Shown: positions 41,577 to 50,714, numbered from the stretch's first letter. The stretch is DNA of 64,000 nt from Nocardia niigatensis NBRC 100131 (GCF_000308655.1 NZ_BAGC01000043.1:1-64000); one strand, 5' to 3'. Translations and numbers: made by a program. Notes: a model not told the origin generated them from the sequence alone.

Positions 41577-42346
41577 GCGTGCACCGCCCCGGCGTCATCG
41601 GCGGCGACTTCGGGAGCCGAGCCGTTGCGCCCTGGTTCAGGAACAGTGCGGACCTCGCCGTCGTCGCCGCGCTCGACCCGATCGATGGACCCGATCAACC
41701 CGTCGCGCAGATTGATCACCCGGTCGCAGTACCGCACCGCGCCCATATCGTGGGTCACCATGACCACGGAGTTGCCCTGCTCGGTGATGTCCGCGAGCAG
41801 CTGCAGGATCGAGGCGCCGGTCTTGGAGTCCAGGTTGCCGGTCGGTTCGTCGGCCAGGATCAGGGGCGGATCCATGATCAGCGCCCGCGCCACCGCGACG
41901 CGCTGCATCTGGCCGCCGGACAGCTCGGCCGGCCGATGCTCGGCGCGTTCGCTGAGTCCCACCAGGTCGAGCAGTTCCAGCGCCCGCGGCTTGGCCTTGC
42001 GTAATCCGGTGCCGTCCAGCAGTTTCGGGATGGCGACGTTCTCCCAGGCGGTCAGCGTGGGCAGCAGGTTGAAGAACTGGAAGACGAAACCGACGCGGTG
42101 CCGCCGGAATTCGGACTGCCGGTCGTCGTCCAGGTCGCCGATCTCCTTGTCCTGGAAGCGAATCGACCCGGTGTCCGGCGAGTCCAGCGCTCCGAGCAGG
42201 TGCAGCAGCGTGCTCTTGCCCGAACCGGACGGCCCGACGATGGCGGTGAACTCCCCCGCCTCGATGCGCAGGCTGATCCCGTCCAGGGCGCGCACGGTCT
42301 GCTCGCCCACCCGGTATTCCTTGGTGACGTCGGTCAATTCCAGCAT
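41573..42346 (-). CDS. ABC transporter ATP-binding protein (LolD/MacB-like)
   Basis: A 257-residue ATPase: Walker A GPSGSGKST, Q-loop FQFFNLLPTLTAWENV (typical of the LolD/MacB class), signature LSGGQMQRVAVARAL, Walker B LILADEPTGNLD, and the switch His in VMVTHDM. The C-terminal 30 residues are a variable tail. GAGGGGAA precedes the ATG. It is coupled to the FtsX-like permease by a four-base overlap. Confidence 0.95.
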   Translation of the reverse strand: MLELTDVTKEYRVGEQTVRALDGISLRIEAGEFTAIVGPSGSGKSTLLHLLGALDSPDTGSIRFQDKEIGDLDDDRQSEFRRHRVGFVFQFFNLLPTLTAWENVAIPKLLDGTGLRKAKPRALELLDLVGLSERAEHRPAELSGGQMQRVAVARALIMDPPLILADEPTGNLDSKTGASILQLLADITEQGNSVVMVTHDMGAVRYCDRVINLRDGLIGSIDRVERGDDGEVRTVPEPGRNGSAPEVAADDAGAVHA

Positions 42347-42386
42347 TGGTCGTTCCCCTCTGATGATCAATACCCGCCGGTGTCTA

Positions 42387-42719
42387 TCAGCTGGCCAGCG
42401 CTCGCGCACGCGGACGGGCGAAATACAACCGGTCGGTGTCGTAAGTGTCGAGGATCGCGCGCAGCGCCGGCTGCTCGGCGCACAGCTCCGCGTACACCTC
42501 GACCGCCAAAGCACCCTTCTCCATTGCGTTTTCCATTTTCACGGTCAAGTGGTTCTCCCAGCGATTGCGCAGCGCGAGCAGCACGCCGCCGGGGCCGCCG
42601 AACAGTCGCTCCAGCTCCGGGAGATTGTCGAACAGCTTGGGATCAGCGGGATTTCGGGCCGCGCGATCGAGAACGATGTGCAGGATGTCGGTACGAGCGT
42701 GGAAGTCTGCCCAGGACAT
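42387..42719 (-). CDS. Hypothetical protein heading the ABC transporter operon
   Basis: A 110-residue helical protein (MSWADFHARTDILHIVLDRAARNPADPKLFDNLPELERLFGG ... RALAS) with no signal, membrane helix or cysteine-rich motif except two Cys-free helices and one C-A-E-Q segment. It starts at the ATG at 42719 after AGG-containing GAAAGGTTGG and ends 40 bases before the ATPase gene on the same strand, so it is probably the first gene of that operon. I do not recognise the family; a regulatory or sensory role is only a guess. Confidence 0.65.
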   Translation of the reverse strand: MSWADFHARTDILHIVLDRAARNPADPKLFDNLPELERLFGGPGGVLLALRNRWENHLTVKMENAMEKGALAVEVYAELCAEQPALRAILDTYDTDRLYFARPRARALAS

Positions 42720-42828
42720 GGCCCCCAACCTTTCGTTGTGCGCGCACCTCATCGGGGGTGGGCGCGTGTGCCGTTGTCCCCAAACTACGATCGCCGCGAT
42801 GCCCCTGTCGTCGTGCCGGGGACGCGAC

Positions 42829-42851
42829 TTGACCTCCTACTCCGGTAGGAG
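42829..42851 (+). promoter_or_regulatory. Dyad next to a -35-like box upstream of the HK gene
   Basis: TTGACC (42829-42834) runs into the inverted repeat CTCCTAC-TCCG-GTAGGAG (42834-42851). The layout recalls MerR/SoxR operators but no good -10 follows at 19 bases. It lies in the gap between the divergent ABC operon and the HK-RR-kinase operon. Confidence 0.35.
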
Positions 42852-42908
42852 ACGTGCCCCTGCCGCCGGACGATGTACGCGGTCTGTTCCGACGGATAGC
42901 CTTGCAGA

Positions 42909-44246
42909 ATGAACGTGACCGGCGCCACCCCCGATGCGGTCGGGCAGGCGTTACGGGAGTTACGGGAGTGGCTGCACGAGACCGGTGTCCGATCCCGGGA
43001 GTACGTGCGCAACCCGGTCCGCGAGTACCGGCGCTGGGTGGAGGAGACCGGCTTCGACTACCCGGTCTCGATGGTGGTGCTGGTGGACGTGATGCTGTAC
43101 ACCGTCAGCACGATCGCCTTCGCCCAGCGGGTGGCCGCGGGATACTTCCCCAGCGTCTTCGCCCTGTCCGCGCTGCTGGTCGTCTACCTCACCGGACCGC
43201 CGTGCGTGGTGCTCAACCTGCCTCCGCGCCCGGTGCTGCTCGCCGGGCTGACCATCGCGGCGGTAGCGTTGTTCCTGGTCCAGCCGGTACCGCTGGACGT
43301 CTCACCGATACTCCTGATCGTGGTGACCGGCGAGGTCGCGGCCATCACCCGCACGGCCGTGAGCACGGCGGTCGCCCTGGCCATGTTCGCGGAGATCATG
43401 TTCTTCGGATACCTCGGCCATATCGACGGGCTGACCTGGTTCGCGCTCGGCATCCTCTTCGGCTGGTTCACCGGGCAGCTACTGAACTACCAGCGCCGCT
43501 ACCTGTATCAGGAGCGCGACTATCAGGAGGTCCGCGCGCTGCAGGCCGCCGACGAGGAACGCCGGCGCATCGCCCGCGAGGTGCACGACGTGATCGCGCA
43601 TTCGCTGAGCATCACACTGCTGCACGTGACGGCGGCCCGGCACGCGCTGCAGACCGACCAGGACGTGGACGAGGCCGTGGACGCGCTGTCCGACGCCGAA
43701 CGCCTGGGCCGCCAGGCCATGGCCGACATCCGGCGCACCGTGGGCCTGCTCGGCGCGCCGTCGGCCACGGTCGCTCCGGAGCCGGGCCTGAACGACATCG
43801 ACGATCTGGTCTCCGATTTCCTGCGCGCGGGGGTGGAGGTCGACTACCGCATCGAGGGCGACCGGTCCGCGGTCACCGCCGCGGTGGGACTGGCCATGTA
43901 CCGGATCTGCCAGGAATCCCTCGCGAATGTCGCCAAGCACGCCCCGGGCGAGCGCGCCCGCCTGCGAATCCGGCTGCGCCCCAAGTACATCGACATCGCG
44001 GTCGCCAATACACTGGCCGCCGGGGCGGGTCAGCGCACCGGGAACGGCATGGGGATCTCCGGCATGCGGCAACGCGTCGCACCCCTGGCCGGACGGTTCA
44101 CCGCGGGCCCCGACAAAGACGGCTGGCGGGTGCACGCCCGCATCCCGCTGACCGGCGGCGTGTCCTGCCCGGTCAATGCGGTCGAGGACCATCTGCAGGC
44201 CATCCTGGAATCGATGAATCACAAAACGCCCCAGGAGGGTACGTGA
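42909..44246 (+). CDS. NarL-type sensor histidine kinase (module 1)
   Basis: A 445-residue kinase. After a cytoplasmic N-terminus it has about six membrane helices (VSMVVLVDVMLYTV ... TWFALGILFGWFTGQLL), then HisKA_3 with the phospho-His in RIAREVHDVIAHSLSITLLHV and a GHKL ATPase (YRICQESLANVAKHAP, GNGMGISGMRQRV). The membrane part, without a large extracellular loop, suggests sensing within or near the membrane. It overlaps the response regulator by four bases. Confidence 0.92.
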   Translation: MNVTGATPDAVGQALRELREWLHETGVRSREYVRNPVREYRRWVEETGFDYPVSMVVLVDVMLYTVSTIAFAQRVAAGYFPSVFALSALLVVYLTGPPCVVLNLPPRPVLLAGLTIAAVALFLVQPVPLDVSPILLIVVTGEVAAITRTAVSTAVALAMFAEIMFFGYLGHIDGLTWFALGILFGWFTGQLLNYQRRYLYQERDYQEVRALQAADEERRRIAREVHDVIAHSLSITLLHVTAARHALQTDQDVDEAVDALSDAERLGRQAMADIRRTVGLLGAPSATVAPEPGLNDIDDLVSDFLRAGVEVDYRIEGDRSAVTAAVGLAMYRICQESLANVAKHAPGERARLRIRLRPKYIDIAVANTLAAGAGQRTGNGMGISGMRQRVAPLAGRFTAGPDKDGWRVHARIPLTGGVSCPVNAVEDHLQAILESMNHKTPQEGT

Positions 44247-44929
44247 GCGACCGTTCGGACGACGAGCTGATCGGCGTGCTCGTCGTGGACGATCAGGAAC
44301 TGGTGCGCGGCGGACTCCGCCGAATCCTGCGCCGACGGGACGGCTTCCTGGTGAGCGAATGCGCGGACGGGGACGAGGTGCCCACCGCCGTCACCGCGCA
44401 CCGACCGGACGTGGTGCTGATGGACCTGCGGATGAAACGGATCGGCGGCATCGAGGCAACCCGGACGCTGCGGACGGCCGCGGACGCGCCACCGGTCCTC
44501 GTGCTCACCACCTTCGACGACGACCAGTTGCTGTCCGGTGCCCTGCGGGCGGGCGCCGCCGGATTCATTCTCAAGGACTCTCCCGCCGAGGATCTGATCC
44601 GCGCGGTCCGGACCGTCGCCGCCGGCGGCTCCTGGCTCGACCCGACGGTGACGCCGCAGGTCCTGACCACCTACCGGTCGGCCCGTCCCGCCCCCGCGGC
44701 CGACGGCAATCGCCTGTCCGAGCTGACCGTTCGCGAACTCGAGGTGCTCGAGCTGATCGGCCGCGGCCGCCTCAACGCTGAGATCGCGCGCACACTCGGT
44801 ATCTCGGAGGTAACGGTGAAGAGCCACGTGGGACATATCTTCGGGAAGCTCGGGTTACGCGACCGTGCCGCGGCCATCGTCTTTGCGTTTGACCACGGCG
44901 TAGTGGCACCGGGAGAATCCACCCTCTAA
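44243..44929 (+). CDS. NarL/LuxR response regulator (module 1)
   Basis: A 228-residue regulator: receiver domain with acidic pair in VLVVDDQELVR, phosphoacceptor Asp in DVVLMDLRM and Lys in FILKDSP; C-terminal LuxR HTH (LTVRELEVLELIGRGRLNAEIARTLGISEVTVKSHVGHIFGKL). It starts with GTG inside the kinase stop (GTGA), after AGGAGGG. It probably controls its own operon, which continues into a Ser/Thr kinase. Confidence 0.93.
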   Translation: MSDRSDDELIGVLVVDDQELVRGGLRRILRRRDGFLVSECADGDEVPTAVTAHRPDVVLMDLRMKRIGGIEATRTLRTAADAPPVLVLTTFDDDQLLSGALRAGAAGFILKDSPAEDLIRAVRTVAAGGSWLDPTVTPQVLTTYRSARPAPAADGNRLSELTVRELEVLELIGRGRLNAEIARTLGISEVTVKSHVGHIFGKLGLRDRAAAIVFAFDHGVVAPGESTL

Positions 44930-44983
44930 AGGTGGGTCGCGGGTCCTCGTCTGCTTCCCTCCGAGAGTTGGAGGTTGGACGGG

Positions 44984-46837
44984 GTGGATGCACCGCCATC
45001 GCGGGCCGGAAGCAGGTTCGGGCCGTACGAGTTGCGCTCGCTGCTGGGCAGGGGCGGCATGGGAGAGGTCTACGAGGCCTACGACACCTCCAAGGATCGG
45101 GTCGTCGCGCTCAAGCTGCTACCGGAAGAACTCGCGAAGGATCCCTCGTACCAGGAGCGTTTCCGCCGGGAGTCGCAGGCGGCGGCCCGGCTGGCGGAAC
45201 CGCACATCATCCCCATCCACGACTGGGGCGAGATCGACGGTGTGCTCTACATCGACATGCGGCTGGTGCGCGGGCAGGATCTGCGGTCGCTGCTGGACCG
45301 CTTCGGCCCGCTGCCGCCGCTGCGTGTCATCGGGATCATCGAGCAGATCGCCGCGGCGCTGGACGCCGCCCACTACTCGGGCCTGGTGCACCGGGACGTC
45401 AAACCCGCCAACATCCTGGTAACCGATGCGGATTTCGCATATCTCGCGGACTTCGGAATCGCACGGGCCGAGGGCGACTCCACCATCACGATGACCGGCA
45501 CGGCCGTGGGCTCCTACGCCTATATGGCCCCTGAGCGCTTCGACGCCGGGCCGGTGTCCGGGCGCGCCGACATCTACTCGCTGGGCTGCGTGCTGCACGA
45601 GTGCCTCACCGGCGCCAAGCCCTTCCCGGCGCAGAACATGAGCGTGCTGATCCGCGCGCATCTGTCGGAGCCGCCACCGCTGACGAGCATGCTGCACACG
45701 GGGATTCCGCCCGCGCTGGATGCCGTGGTCGCCAAGGCGCTGGCCAAGGATCCGAACGCCCGATTCTTCACCGCCGGTGAATTCGCCCGGGCCGCCCGAG
45801 CGGCGCTGGCCGGCGGTCAGCCGGTACCCCCGTCCGGCGAACCGCCCCGGCCGGGCCGGACCGTGCCGCCGGGTCCGCCCGTCGGCCCGCCCCCGACCAC
45901 CGTGCTGCCGACCGGCGGGCCCGCGGGCCCGCCGACCACCGTCATGCCCGGCGGGACGGCCACCGCGGGCCAGGGTGGCCGGAATGCCGACCCCACTGTG
46001 CGGCCGTCCGATCCGACCGCACGCCCCTCCGAACCTCCGGTGCGGCAACCCGGTTCCGGGCTCGGGCTGAACACCGGGCAGATCCCGGCCTACATCACCG
46101 GGTCCTTCCCGGCGGCCGAGGAACCCTCGCCCACCGGTGAGCTGCCGGTCATCCTGCCGTCGGATCCGACCCGGGTGCGGGTCAGCGACTTCCACTACAC
46201 GCCGCTGCCGGCCGACGCCCACCAGCAGGCGGTCTGGGGCCACGCCCAGGCGCAGCAGCGGGACTTCCCGTACGCGCCGGCGCCGGATCCCGCGCTGTAC
46301 CCGACCGCGGATCACCCCATCGTCCAGCCGCCGCCCCGCGAGCCGGGGAAGCGGCGCAAGGCCAAGTCGATCGCGGCGCCGCTGTCGATCGGCGTGCTGG
46401 TGGTGGCGGCGGCCGCCATCGCCGGCGCGGTGGGCTGGCAACTCCTCGACCGCCCCGGCAACGAAGCATCCATATCGACGGCACCACAGGGTGTTCCGGG
46501 CACCACCGCCCCGCGCTCGCAGCAGCCGAGCACGGCCGCGGCGACCCCGGCGCCCACCACTGTGCAACTGCCGGCCGGATCGACGTCGTGTCCACCGGTG
46601 TACGCGACGCTCGGCGGCTACGCCAACTCCGCGATCGGAAACACCGTCACGACTTGTCCTTTCGCGGAAGCGGTCCGCCGGGCTTATGCCGACGCGACTT
46701 CGGGCGGGCCGGCTTCGGCAGTTAGTGTGGTGGCAGTGAGCCCGGTGACCGGCCGGTCTTACACGATGAACTGTACGGCCGCAGGCAAATTGGTGACCTG
46801 CGTCGGCGGTGAGAACGCGGTGGTGTATGTCTACTGA
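44984..46837 (+). CDS. Transmembrane Ser/Thr protein kinase (module 1)
   Basis: A 617-residue Pkn-type kinase. Catalytic domain about residues 10-275: LGRGGMGEVYEAYD (P-loop), VALKLL (Lys), HRDVKPANIL, DFG, APE. A Pro/Thr-rich juxtamembrane linker (about 280-460) follows, then one TM helix (APLSIGVLVVAAAAIAGAVGW) and a ~120-residue extracellular domain whose last 90 residues contain four Cys (STSCPPVYATLGGY, TTCPFAEAV, MNCTAAGKLVTCVGG), probably two disulfides. GTG at 44984 after GGAGG is the chosen start. It follows HK and RR genes by 55 bases and overlaps the next gene by 11. Confidence 0.92.
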   Translation: MDAPPSRAGSRFGPYELRSLLGRGGMGEVYEAYDTSKDRVVALKLLPEELAKDPSYQERFRRESQAAARLAEPHIIPIHDWGEIDGVLYIDMRLVRGQDLRSLLDRFGPLPPLRVIGIIEQIAAALDAAHYSGLVHRDVKPANILVTDADFAYLADFGIARAEGDSTITMTGTAVGSYAYMAPERFDAGPVSGRADIYSLGCVLHECLTGAKPFPAQNMSVLIRAHLSEPPPLTSMLHTGIPPALDAVVAKALAKDPNARFFTAGEFARAARAALAGGQPVPPSGEPPRPGRTVPPGPPVGPPPTTVLPTGGPAGPPTTVMPGGTATAGQGGRNADPTVRPSDPTARPSEPPVRQPGSGLGLNTGQIPAYITGSFPAAEEPSPTGELPVILPSDPTRVRVSDFHYTPLPADAHQQAVWGHAQAQQRDFPYAPAPDPALYPTADHPIVQPPPREPGKRRKAKSIAAPLSIGVLVVAAAAIAGAVGWQLLDRPGNEASISTAPQGVPGTTAPRSQQPSTAAATPAPTTVQLPAGSTSCPPVYATLGGYANSAIGNTVTTCPFAEAVRRAYADATSGGPASAVSVVAVSPVTGRSYTMNCTAAGKLVTCVGGENAVVYVY

Positions 46838-47780
46838 TCCAATTCCGGCCTGTCGCAAGAGATTCGTGCACGGGCTGGCGCTGGCGGCTGTCCTGGCAGT
46901 CTCGGCGTGCAGCGCGAATCTCGGTGCCGCACATCGCGCTTCGGCGCATTCGGATGGGATCAGGCCGGTCGGCGACAGCGCCGCGCTGCCGGTCCCGAGC
47001 ATGATCGGCCCGGATCTGCCGGAGCTGTTCGGGCTGCCGAAATCCGTAGCGTTCGCAGCGGATTTCAATGATCTGAAGGCCACTCTGGACGGTCGCGTCG
47101 GCGTGGCCGTCATGCCCGTCGGCGGCGGCGACGTGACCCAGCTGGGTGAGTGGACCACCGGCATCGCCTGGTCCACCATCAAGGTGCCGCTGGCGCTCGC
47201 CGCGCTGCGCCACGATCCGGTGGGCATGCGCTCCACCGCCGAGGCCGCCATCACCTTCTCCGACAACGATGCGGCACAGACCCTCTGGTCCTCGCTGGGC
47301 ACCGGCAGCGAGGCCGCCGACGCGGTCGAGGCGGTGCTGCGCGAGGCCGGCGACACCACCACGGACGTCGCCGCTCGCCACACCAAGCTGGCCGCCCTGG
47401 AGTCCGACGATCTGCTCGCCTTCGGCGCCACCGACTGGTCGCTTTCCGATCAGGTGCATTTCGCGTCGCGGCTGCCCTGCCTGCCGCGCGCCAATTCGGT
47501 GGTCTCGCTGATGAGTGAGATCACCCCCAGCCAGAGCTGGGGCCTGGGCCGGCTCATCGGCGCGGAATTCAAGGGCGGCTGGGGTCCCGACGACGATACC
47601 GGCAAGTACACCGTCCGCCAGTTCGGGCTGGTCCCGACGCTGAACGGACCGGTGGCGGTGGCGCTGGCGGCCGAGCCCACCTCGGGCAGTTTCGACGACG
47701 CCACCGACATGATGGACAAGCTCGCGCTGCTGGTCGGCGACCATCTACCGGACCTGCACGGCGGACTCTGCTCGCGCTAA
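46827..47780 (+). CDS. Beta-lactamase-like serine hydrolase lipoprotein (copy 1)
   Basis: A 317-residue lipoprotein: N-terminal signal with lipobox AVSAC, linker, and a class A beta-lactamase/transpeptidase-like domain. The motifs are STIK (SxxK, in GIAWSTIKVPLALAAL), FSDNDAAQ (SDN) and FKGGWG in place of the K-T/S-G strand. The active-site set is preserved but the replacement of KTG by KGG may abolish lactam hydrolysis. It starts 11 bases inside the kinase gene, so kinase and hydrolase are cotranscribed. A close paralogue lies 193 bases downstream. Confidence 0.85.
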   Translation: MSTDPIPACRKRFVHGLALAAVLAVSACSANLGAAHRASAHSDGIRPVGDSAALPVPSMIGPDLPELFGLPKSVAFAADFNDLKATLDGRVGVAVMPVGGGDVTQLGEWTTGIAWSTIKVPLALAALRHDPVGMRSTAEAAITFSDNDAAQTLWSSLGTGSEAADAVEAVLREAGDTTTDVAARHTKLAALESDDLLAFGATDWSLSDQVHFASRLPCLPRANSVVSLMSEITPSQSWGLGRLIGAEFKGGWGPDDDTGKYTVRQFGLVPTLNGPVAVALAAEPTSGSFDDATDMMDKLALLVGDHLPDLHGGLCSR

Positions 47781-47973
47781 CACATTCGGCGCGAATCCGG
47801 GCCAAAATGCCCGGTACGCACGCCGAATCGGGCAAATAGTGGCGAAAAAGGCCCATACCCACCGCATTTGACCCCCACTGCCCCGACGCACAACAATCCT
47901 TGCGATTGACGGGTCCAGGTGTGTCCGCTAGGAACAGGGAACGCACCGGAACCGGGGCGGATGGAGGTTACTG

Positions 47974-48867
47974 GTGCAGGCACCGATTACACGCGGACGG
48001 CGATTCGCCCGTTCCGCCGGTCGCGGCGCCCTGGTGCTGCTGTTCGGCACGCTCACCGCGTGCAGCAGCCAACCGGTCCTGGTCCCGGACAAGACGACCA
48101 TGGTGGCGGCGCCCGCGTCGCCCGCGGCCACCACGGTCCTCGCCCTGCCCGGCACCCTGGCCTGGGATTTCACCAATGACCTGAAGCCGGAACTGACCGG
48201 CAAGGTCGGGCTGGCCGTGATGCCGGTGGGCACCGATCGGGTGCTGGCACTGGGCGATTGGAGCACGGGCCCCGGCTGGTCGACCATGAAGGTCCCGCTG
48301 ACGCTGGCCGCGCTGCGCAAGAACTCCGGCAATCAGGTCGCGGCCGTGAACGCGATCGAGTACTCCGACAACAGCGCCGCCGACACCCTCTGGCAGTCGC
48401 TGGGCACCCCCGAGGTCGCGGCCCAGACCGTCCAGGACGTGCTACGCGAGGGCGGCGACGCCGACACCACGGTGCCCGCCACTCGCGCCCGCGCCGACTA
48501 CTCCGCCTTCGGTCAGGCCGACTGGTCGCTGGCGAATCAGCTGAAATTCGCCGCCAAACTCCCCTGCCTGGCGCAATCCGACGTCGTCACCTCGCTGATG
48601 GGCAAGATCAGCTCCACCCAGCGCTGGGGGCTGGGCAATCTGGACGGCGCGATCTTCAAGGGCGGCTGGGGGCCCGATCCGAGCGGCAACTACCTGGTCC
48701 GGCAGTTCGGGCTGATCCCCGTGGACGGCGGCCAGATCGCGATCGCGGTTGCCACCCAGCCCAATTCGGGGTCCTTCGATGACGGCACCGTCATCCTCAC
48801 CAAGATCGCCACCCTGATCGGCAAGCACCTCGACGAGCTCAAGGGCGGTACCTGCGCCGCCGGCTAG
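47974..48867 (+). CDS. Beta-lactamase-like serine hydrolase lipoprotein (copy 2)
   Basis: A 297-residue paralogue of the preceding gene, with lipobox LTAC (LLFGTLTAC), STMK (SxxK), YSDNSAAD (SDN) and FKGGWG at equivalent positions and the same C-terminal order ending in FDDGTVILTKIATLIGKHLDELKGGTC. GTG at 47974 follows GGAGG. It is exported and membrane-anchored. The two proteins are likely the products of a tandem duplication; they may bind peptidoglycan or antibiotics without hydrolysing them, or act as transpeptidase-like enzymes. Confidence 0.85.
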   Translation: MQAPITRGRRFARSAGRGALVLLFGTLTACSSQPVLVPDKTTMVAAPASPAATTVLALPGTLAWDFTNDLKPELTGKVGLAVMPVGTDRVLALGDWSTGPGWSTMKVPLTLAALRKNSGNQVAAVNAIEYSDNSAADTLWQSLGTPEVAAQTVQDVLREGGDADTTVPATRARADYSAFGQADWSLANQLKFAAKLPCLAQSDVVTSLMGKISSTQRWGLGNLDGAIFKGGWGPDPSGNYLVRQFGLIPVDGGQIAIAVATQPNSGSFDDGTVILTKIATLIGKHLDELKGGTCAAG

Positions 48868-48937
48868 CGGAAACCGTAACCCGGGGTTCACGGGGGCGGG
48901 GATCACAGGCGGCCGAACTCAGGGCAAGATGGGCATC

Positions 48938-49969
48938 ATGCGCATCGGAGTCTTGACCGGAGGCGGAGACTGCCCAGGCCTGAATGCCGTGATCCGTGCT
49001 GTCGTTCGTACCGCGAACGGTCGGTGGGGGGATGCCATCGTGGGCTTCCAGGACGGCTGGCGCGGCCTACTCGAGGATCGCAAGATCCAGATCCTCAACA
49101 ACGACCGCACCGATCGCCTGCTCACCAAGGGCGGCACCATCCTCGGCACCGCACGCACCAACCCGGATGTGCTGCGCGCCGGACTCCCCCGTATCAGGCA
49201 AACCCTCGACGACAACGGCATCGACGCGCTCATCCCCATCGGCGGCGAGGGCACCCTGACGGCCGCCTCGTGGCTGGCCGACGAGGGCGTGCCCGTGGTC
49301 GGCGTGCCCAAGACCATCGACAACGACATCGACTGCACCGACACCACATTCGGCCACGACACCGCAGTCTCCATCGCCACCGAGGCCATCGACCGGATCC
49401 ACACCACGGCCGAGTCCCACCAGCGCGTCATGCTCGTCGAGGTGATGGGCCGGCACGCCGGCTGGATAGCCATCAACTCCGGCATCGCCTCCGGCGCGCA
49501 TCTCACCCTGGTGCCCGAGGTGCCGTTCGACGTGGACGAGGTCTGCGCCATGGTGAAACGCCGCTTCCAGCGCGGGGATTCGCACTTCATCTGCGTGGTG
49601 GCCGAGGGCGCGCACCCCGACCCCGGCTCCATGACCCTGCGCGACGGCGGCATCGACGAATTCGGGCATGTGCGGTTCACCGGGGTGGCCCAGCAGCTCG
49701 CCCCGGAGATCGAGCGGCGCATCGGCAAGGAGGTCCGGGTGACGGTACTCGGGCATGTGCAACGCGGCGGCACACCTACCGCGTACGACCGCGTGCTGGC
49801 AACGCGTTTCGGCGTGCATGCCGCGGAAGCCGTGCACGCCGCGCGATTCGGGCAGATGGTGGCGTTGCGCGGCACCGAGATCGAGCTGGTGGCGCTGTCG
49901 GAGGCCACCAAGCAGCTCAAGCTGGTGCCGCCGGATCGGTACCGGGAGGGGGCCGCCTTCTTCGGCTGA
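48938..49969 (+). CDS. pfkA: 6-phosphofructokinase
   Basis: PfkA phosphorylates fructose-6-phosphate in glycolysis. The 343-residue group III protein has TGGGDCPGLNAVIR, IGGEGTLTAA (Gly at the position that distinguishes ATP from PPi users), PKTIDNDIDCTD with catalytic Asp, MGRHAGWIA and LGHVQRGGTPTAYDR. The Gly104/Lys124 combination is typical of actinobacterial ATP-dependent enzymes. MRIGVLTG at 48938 is the conserved start; a GTG/ATG further upstream (48929) is possible. In M. tuberculosis pfkA lies between gatB and gatA on the gat strand; here it is inverted. Confidence 0.96.
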   Translation: MRIGVLTGGGDCPGLNAVIRAVVRTANGRWGDAIVGFQDGWRGLLEDRKIQILNNDRTDRLLTKGGTILGTARTNPDVLRAGLPRIRQTLDDNGIDALIPIGGEGTLTAASWLADEGVPVVGVPKTIDNDIDCTDTTFGHDTAVSIATEAIDRIHTTAESHQRVMLVEVMGRHAGWIAINSGIASGAHLTLVPEVPFDVDEVCAMVKRRFQRGDSHFICVVAEGAHPDPGSMTLRDGGIDEFGHVRFTGVAQQLAPEIERRIGKEVRVTVLGHVQRGGTPTAYDRVLATRFGVHAAEAVHAARFGQMVALRGTEIELVALSEATKQLKLVPPDRYREGAAFFG

Positions 49970-49991
49970 GCCCGAACACCCTTCGGCATAC

Positions 49992-50023
49992 GGCCCTCGC
50001 ACCTGCTGGTGCGGGGGCCTTTT
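49992..50023 (+). terminator. Terminator of pfkA
   Basis: A 12-bp stem with one mismatch (49992-50003 with 50008-50019) around TGCT, followed by TTTT, 22 bases past the stop codon. Confidence 0.85.
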
Positions 50024-50048
50024 CACGTCACGGGTCCGGGATGGCCCG

Positions 50049-50146
50049 CGCGGTGCTGGGCTCGGTCCTCGCGGTGCTGGGCTCGGTCCTCGCGGTGCCG
50101 GGCTCAATCCTCCCGGTGCCCGGGCTCAATCCTCGCGGTGCTGGGC
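50049..50146. repeat. Tandem repeat, about 4.6 copies of a 21-bp unit
   Basis: Units begin at 50049, 50070, 50091, 50112 and 50134 (the fourth has one inserted base; the last is partial). Each starts CGCGGTGCTGGGC or a close variant. The array begins 25 bases after the pfkA terminator and runs into the last codons of the CGNR gene on the other strand. Confidence 0.9.
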
Positions 50147-50707
50147 GTAGTGGCGGGCAGCGCGGGCGCGGTTGCCGCACGCCACTGAGCACCACTCCTG
50201 GCGCGGATGCGATTTCAGGAAGTACCGCACGCAGCGCGGGGCCGGACACGTGCGAATCTGGGCGGCCTCCGGGCCGGAGAAGAACTCGATGGTGGCGTCG
50301 GCCAGTCCGGCCATGACGGTGCCCAGGTCATCCGAGGTCAGCAGCCGGGGTTCGGCATGGGGGCCGGTGTCGTCCCAGGCCAGCAGCCGCAGGGCGGGGG
50401 CGGCCGCGCGGTTGACGGCGGCCAGCGCGTCCGGGAAGGGCGGCAGCACGGCAGCGTCGGCGGAGCTGGGCGGCTCGGGCGCAACGTATTCCGCGAACAG
50501 CGCGCGCACGTGCTGGCGCAGCTCGACCAGCGCGGCGCGCTCGTCCTCGGTGGGCAGGTAGGCCTCGAGGTCCAGGTACGCACCGACATTCGCGGCATTG
50601 GCGACGAGCCACTCCCGGGTGGATTCGCGGGTGCCGAAGGCGTCCGTCAGGCCACGGCTGGTGGCGCGGATGGTGTTCGCCAAACGGAGCGCCAAGGGAT
50701 CGACCAT
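50126..50707 (-). CDS. CGNR zinc-finger transcriptional regulator
   Basis: A 193-residue protein with an N-terminal ABATE-type helical domain (residues about 5-140) and a C-terminal CGNR zinc finger: CPAPRCVRYFLKSHPRQEWCSVACGNRARAARHY. It probably binds DNA as a repressor. The start at 50707 (MVDPLALRLAN) is the more likely of two ATGs. It is divergent from the AhpD-like gene, with repeated TTCTAACG boxes between them. Its last seven codons lie in the tandem repeat at 50049-50146. Confidence 0.88.
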   Translation of the reverse strand: MVDPLALRLANTIRATSRGLTDAFGTRESTREWLVANAANVGAYLDLEAYLPTEDERAALVELRQHVRALFAEYVAPEPPSSADAAVLPPFPDALAAVNRAAAPALRLLAWDDTGPHAEPRLLTSDDLGTVMAGLADATIEFFSGPEAAQIRTCPAPRCVRYFLKSHPRQEWCSVACGNRARAARHYAQHRED

Positions 50708-50714
50708 AGCCACA

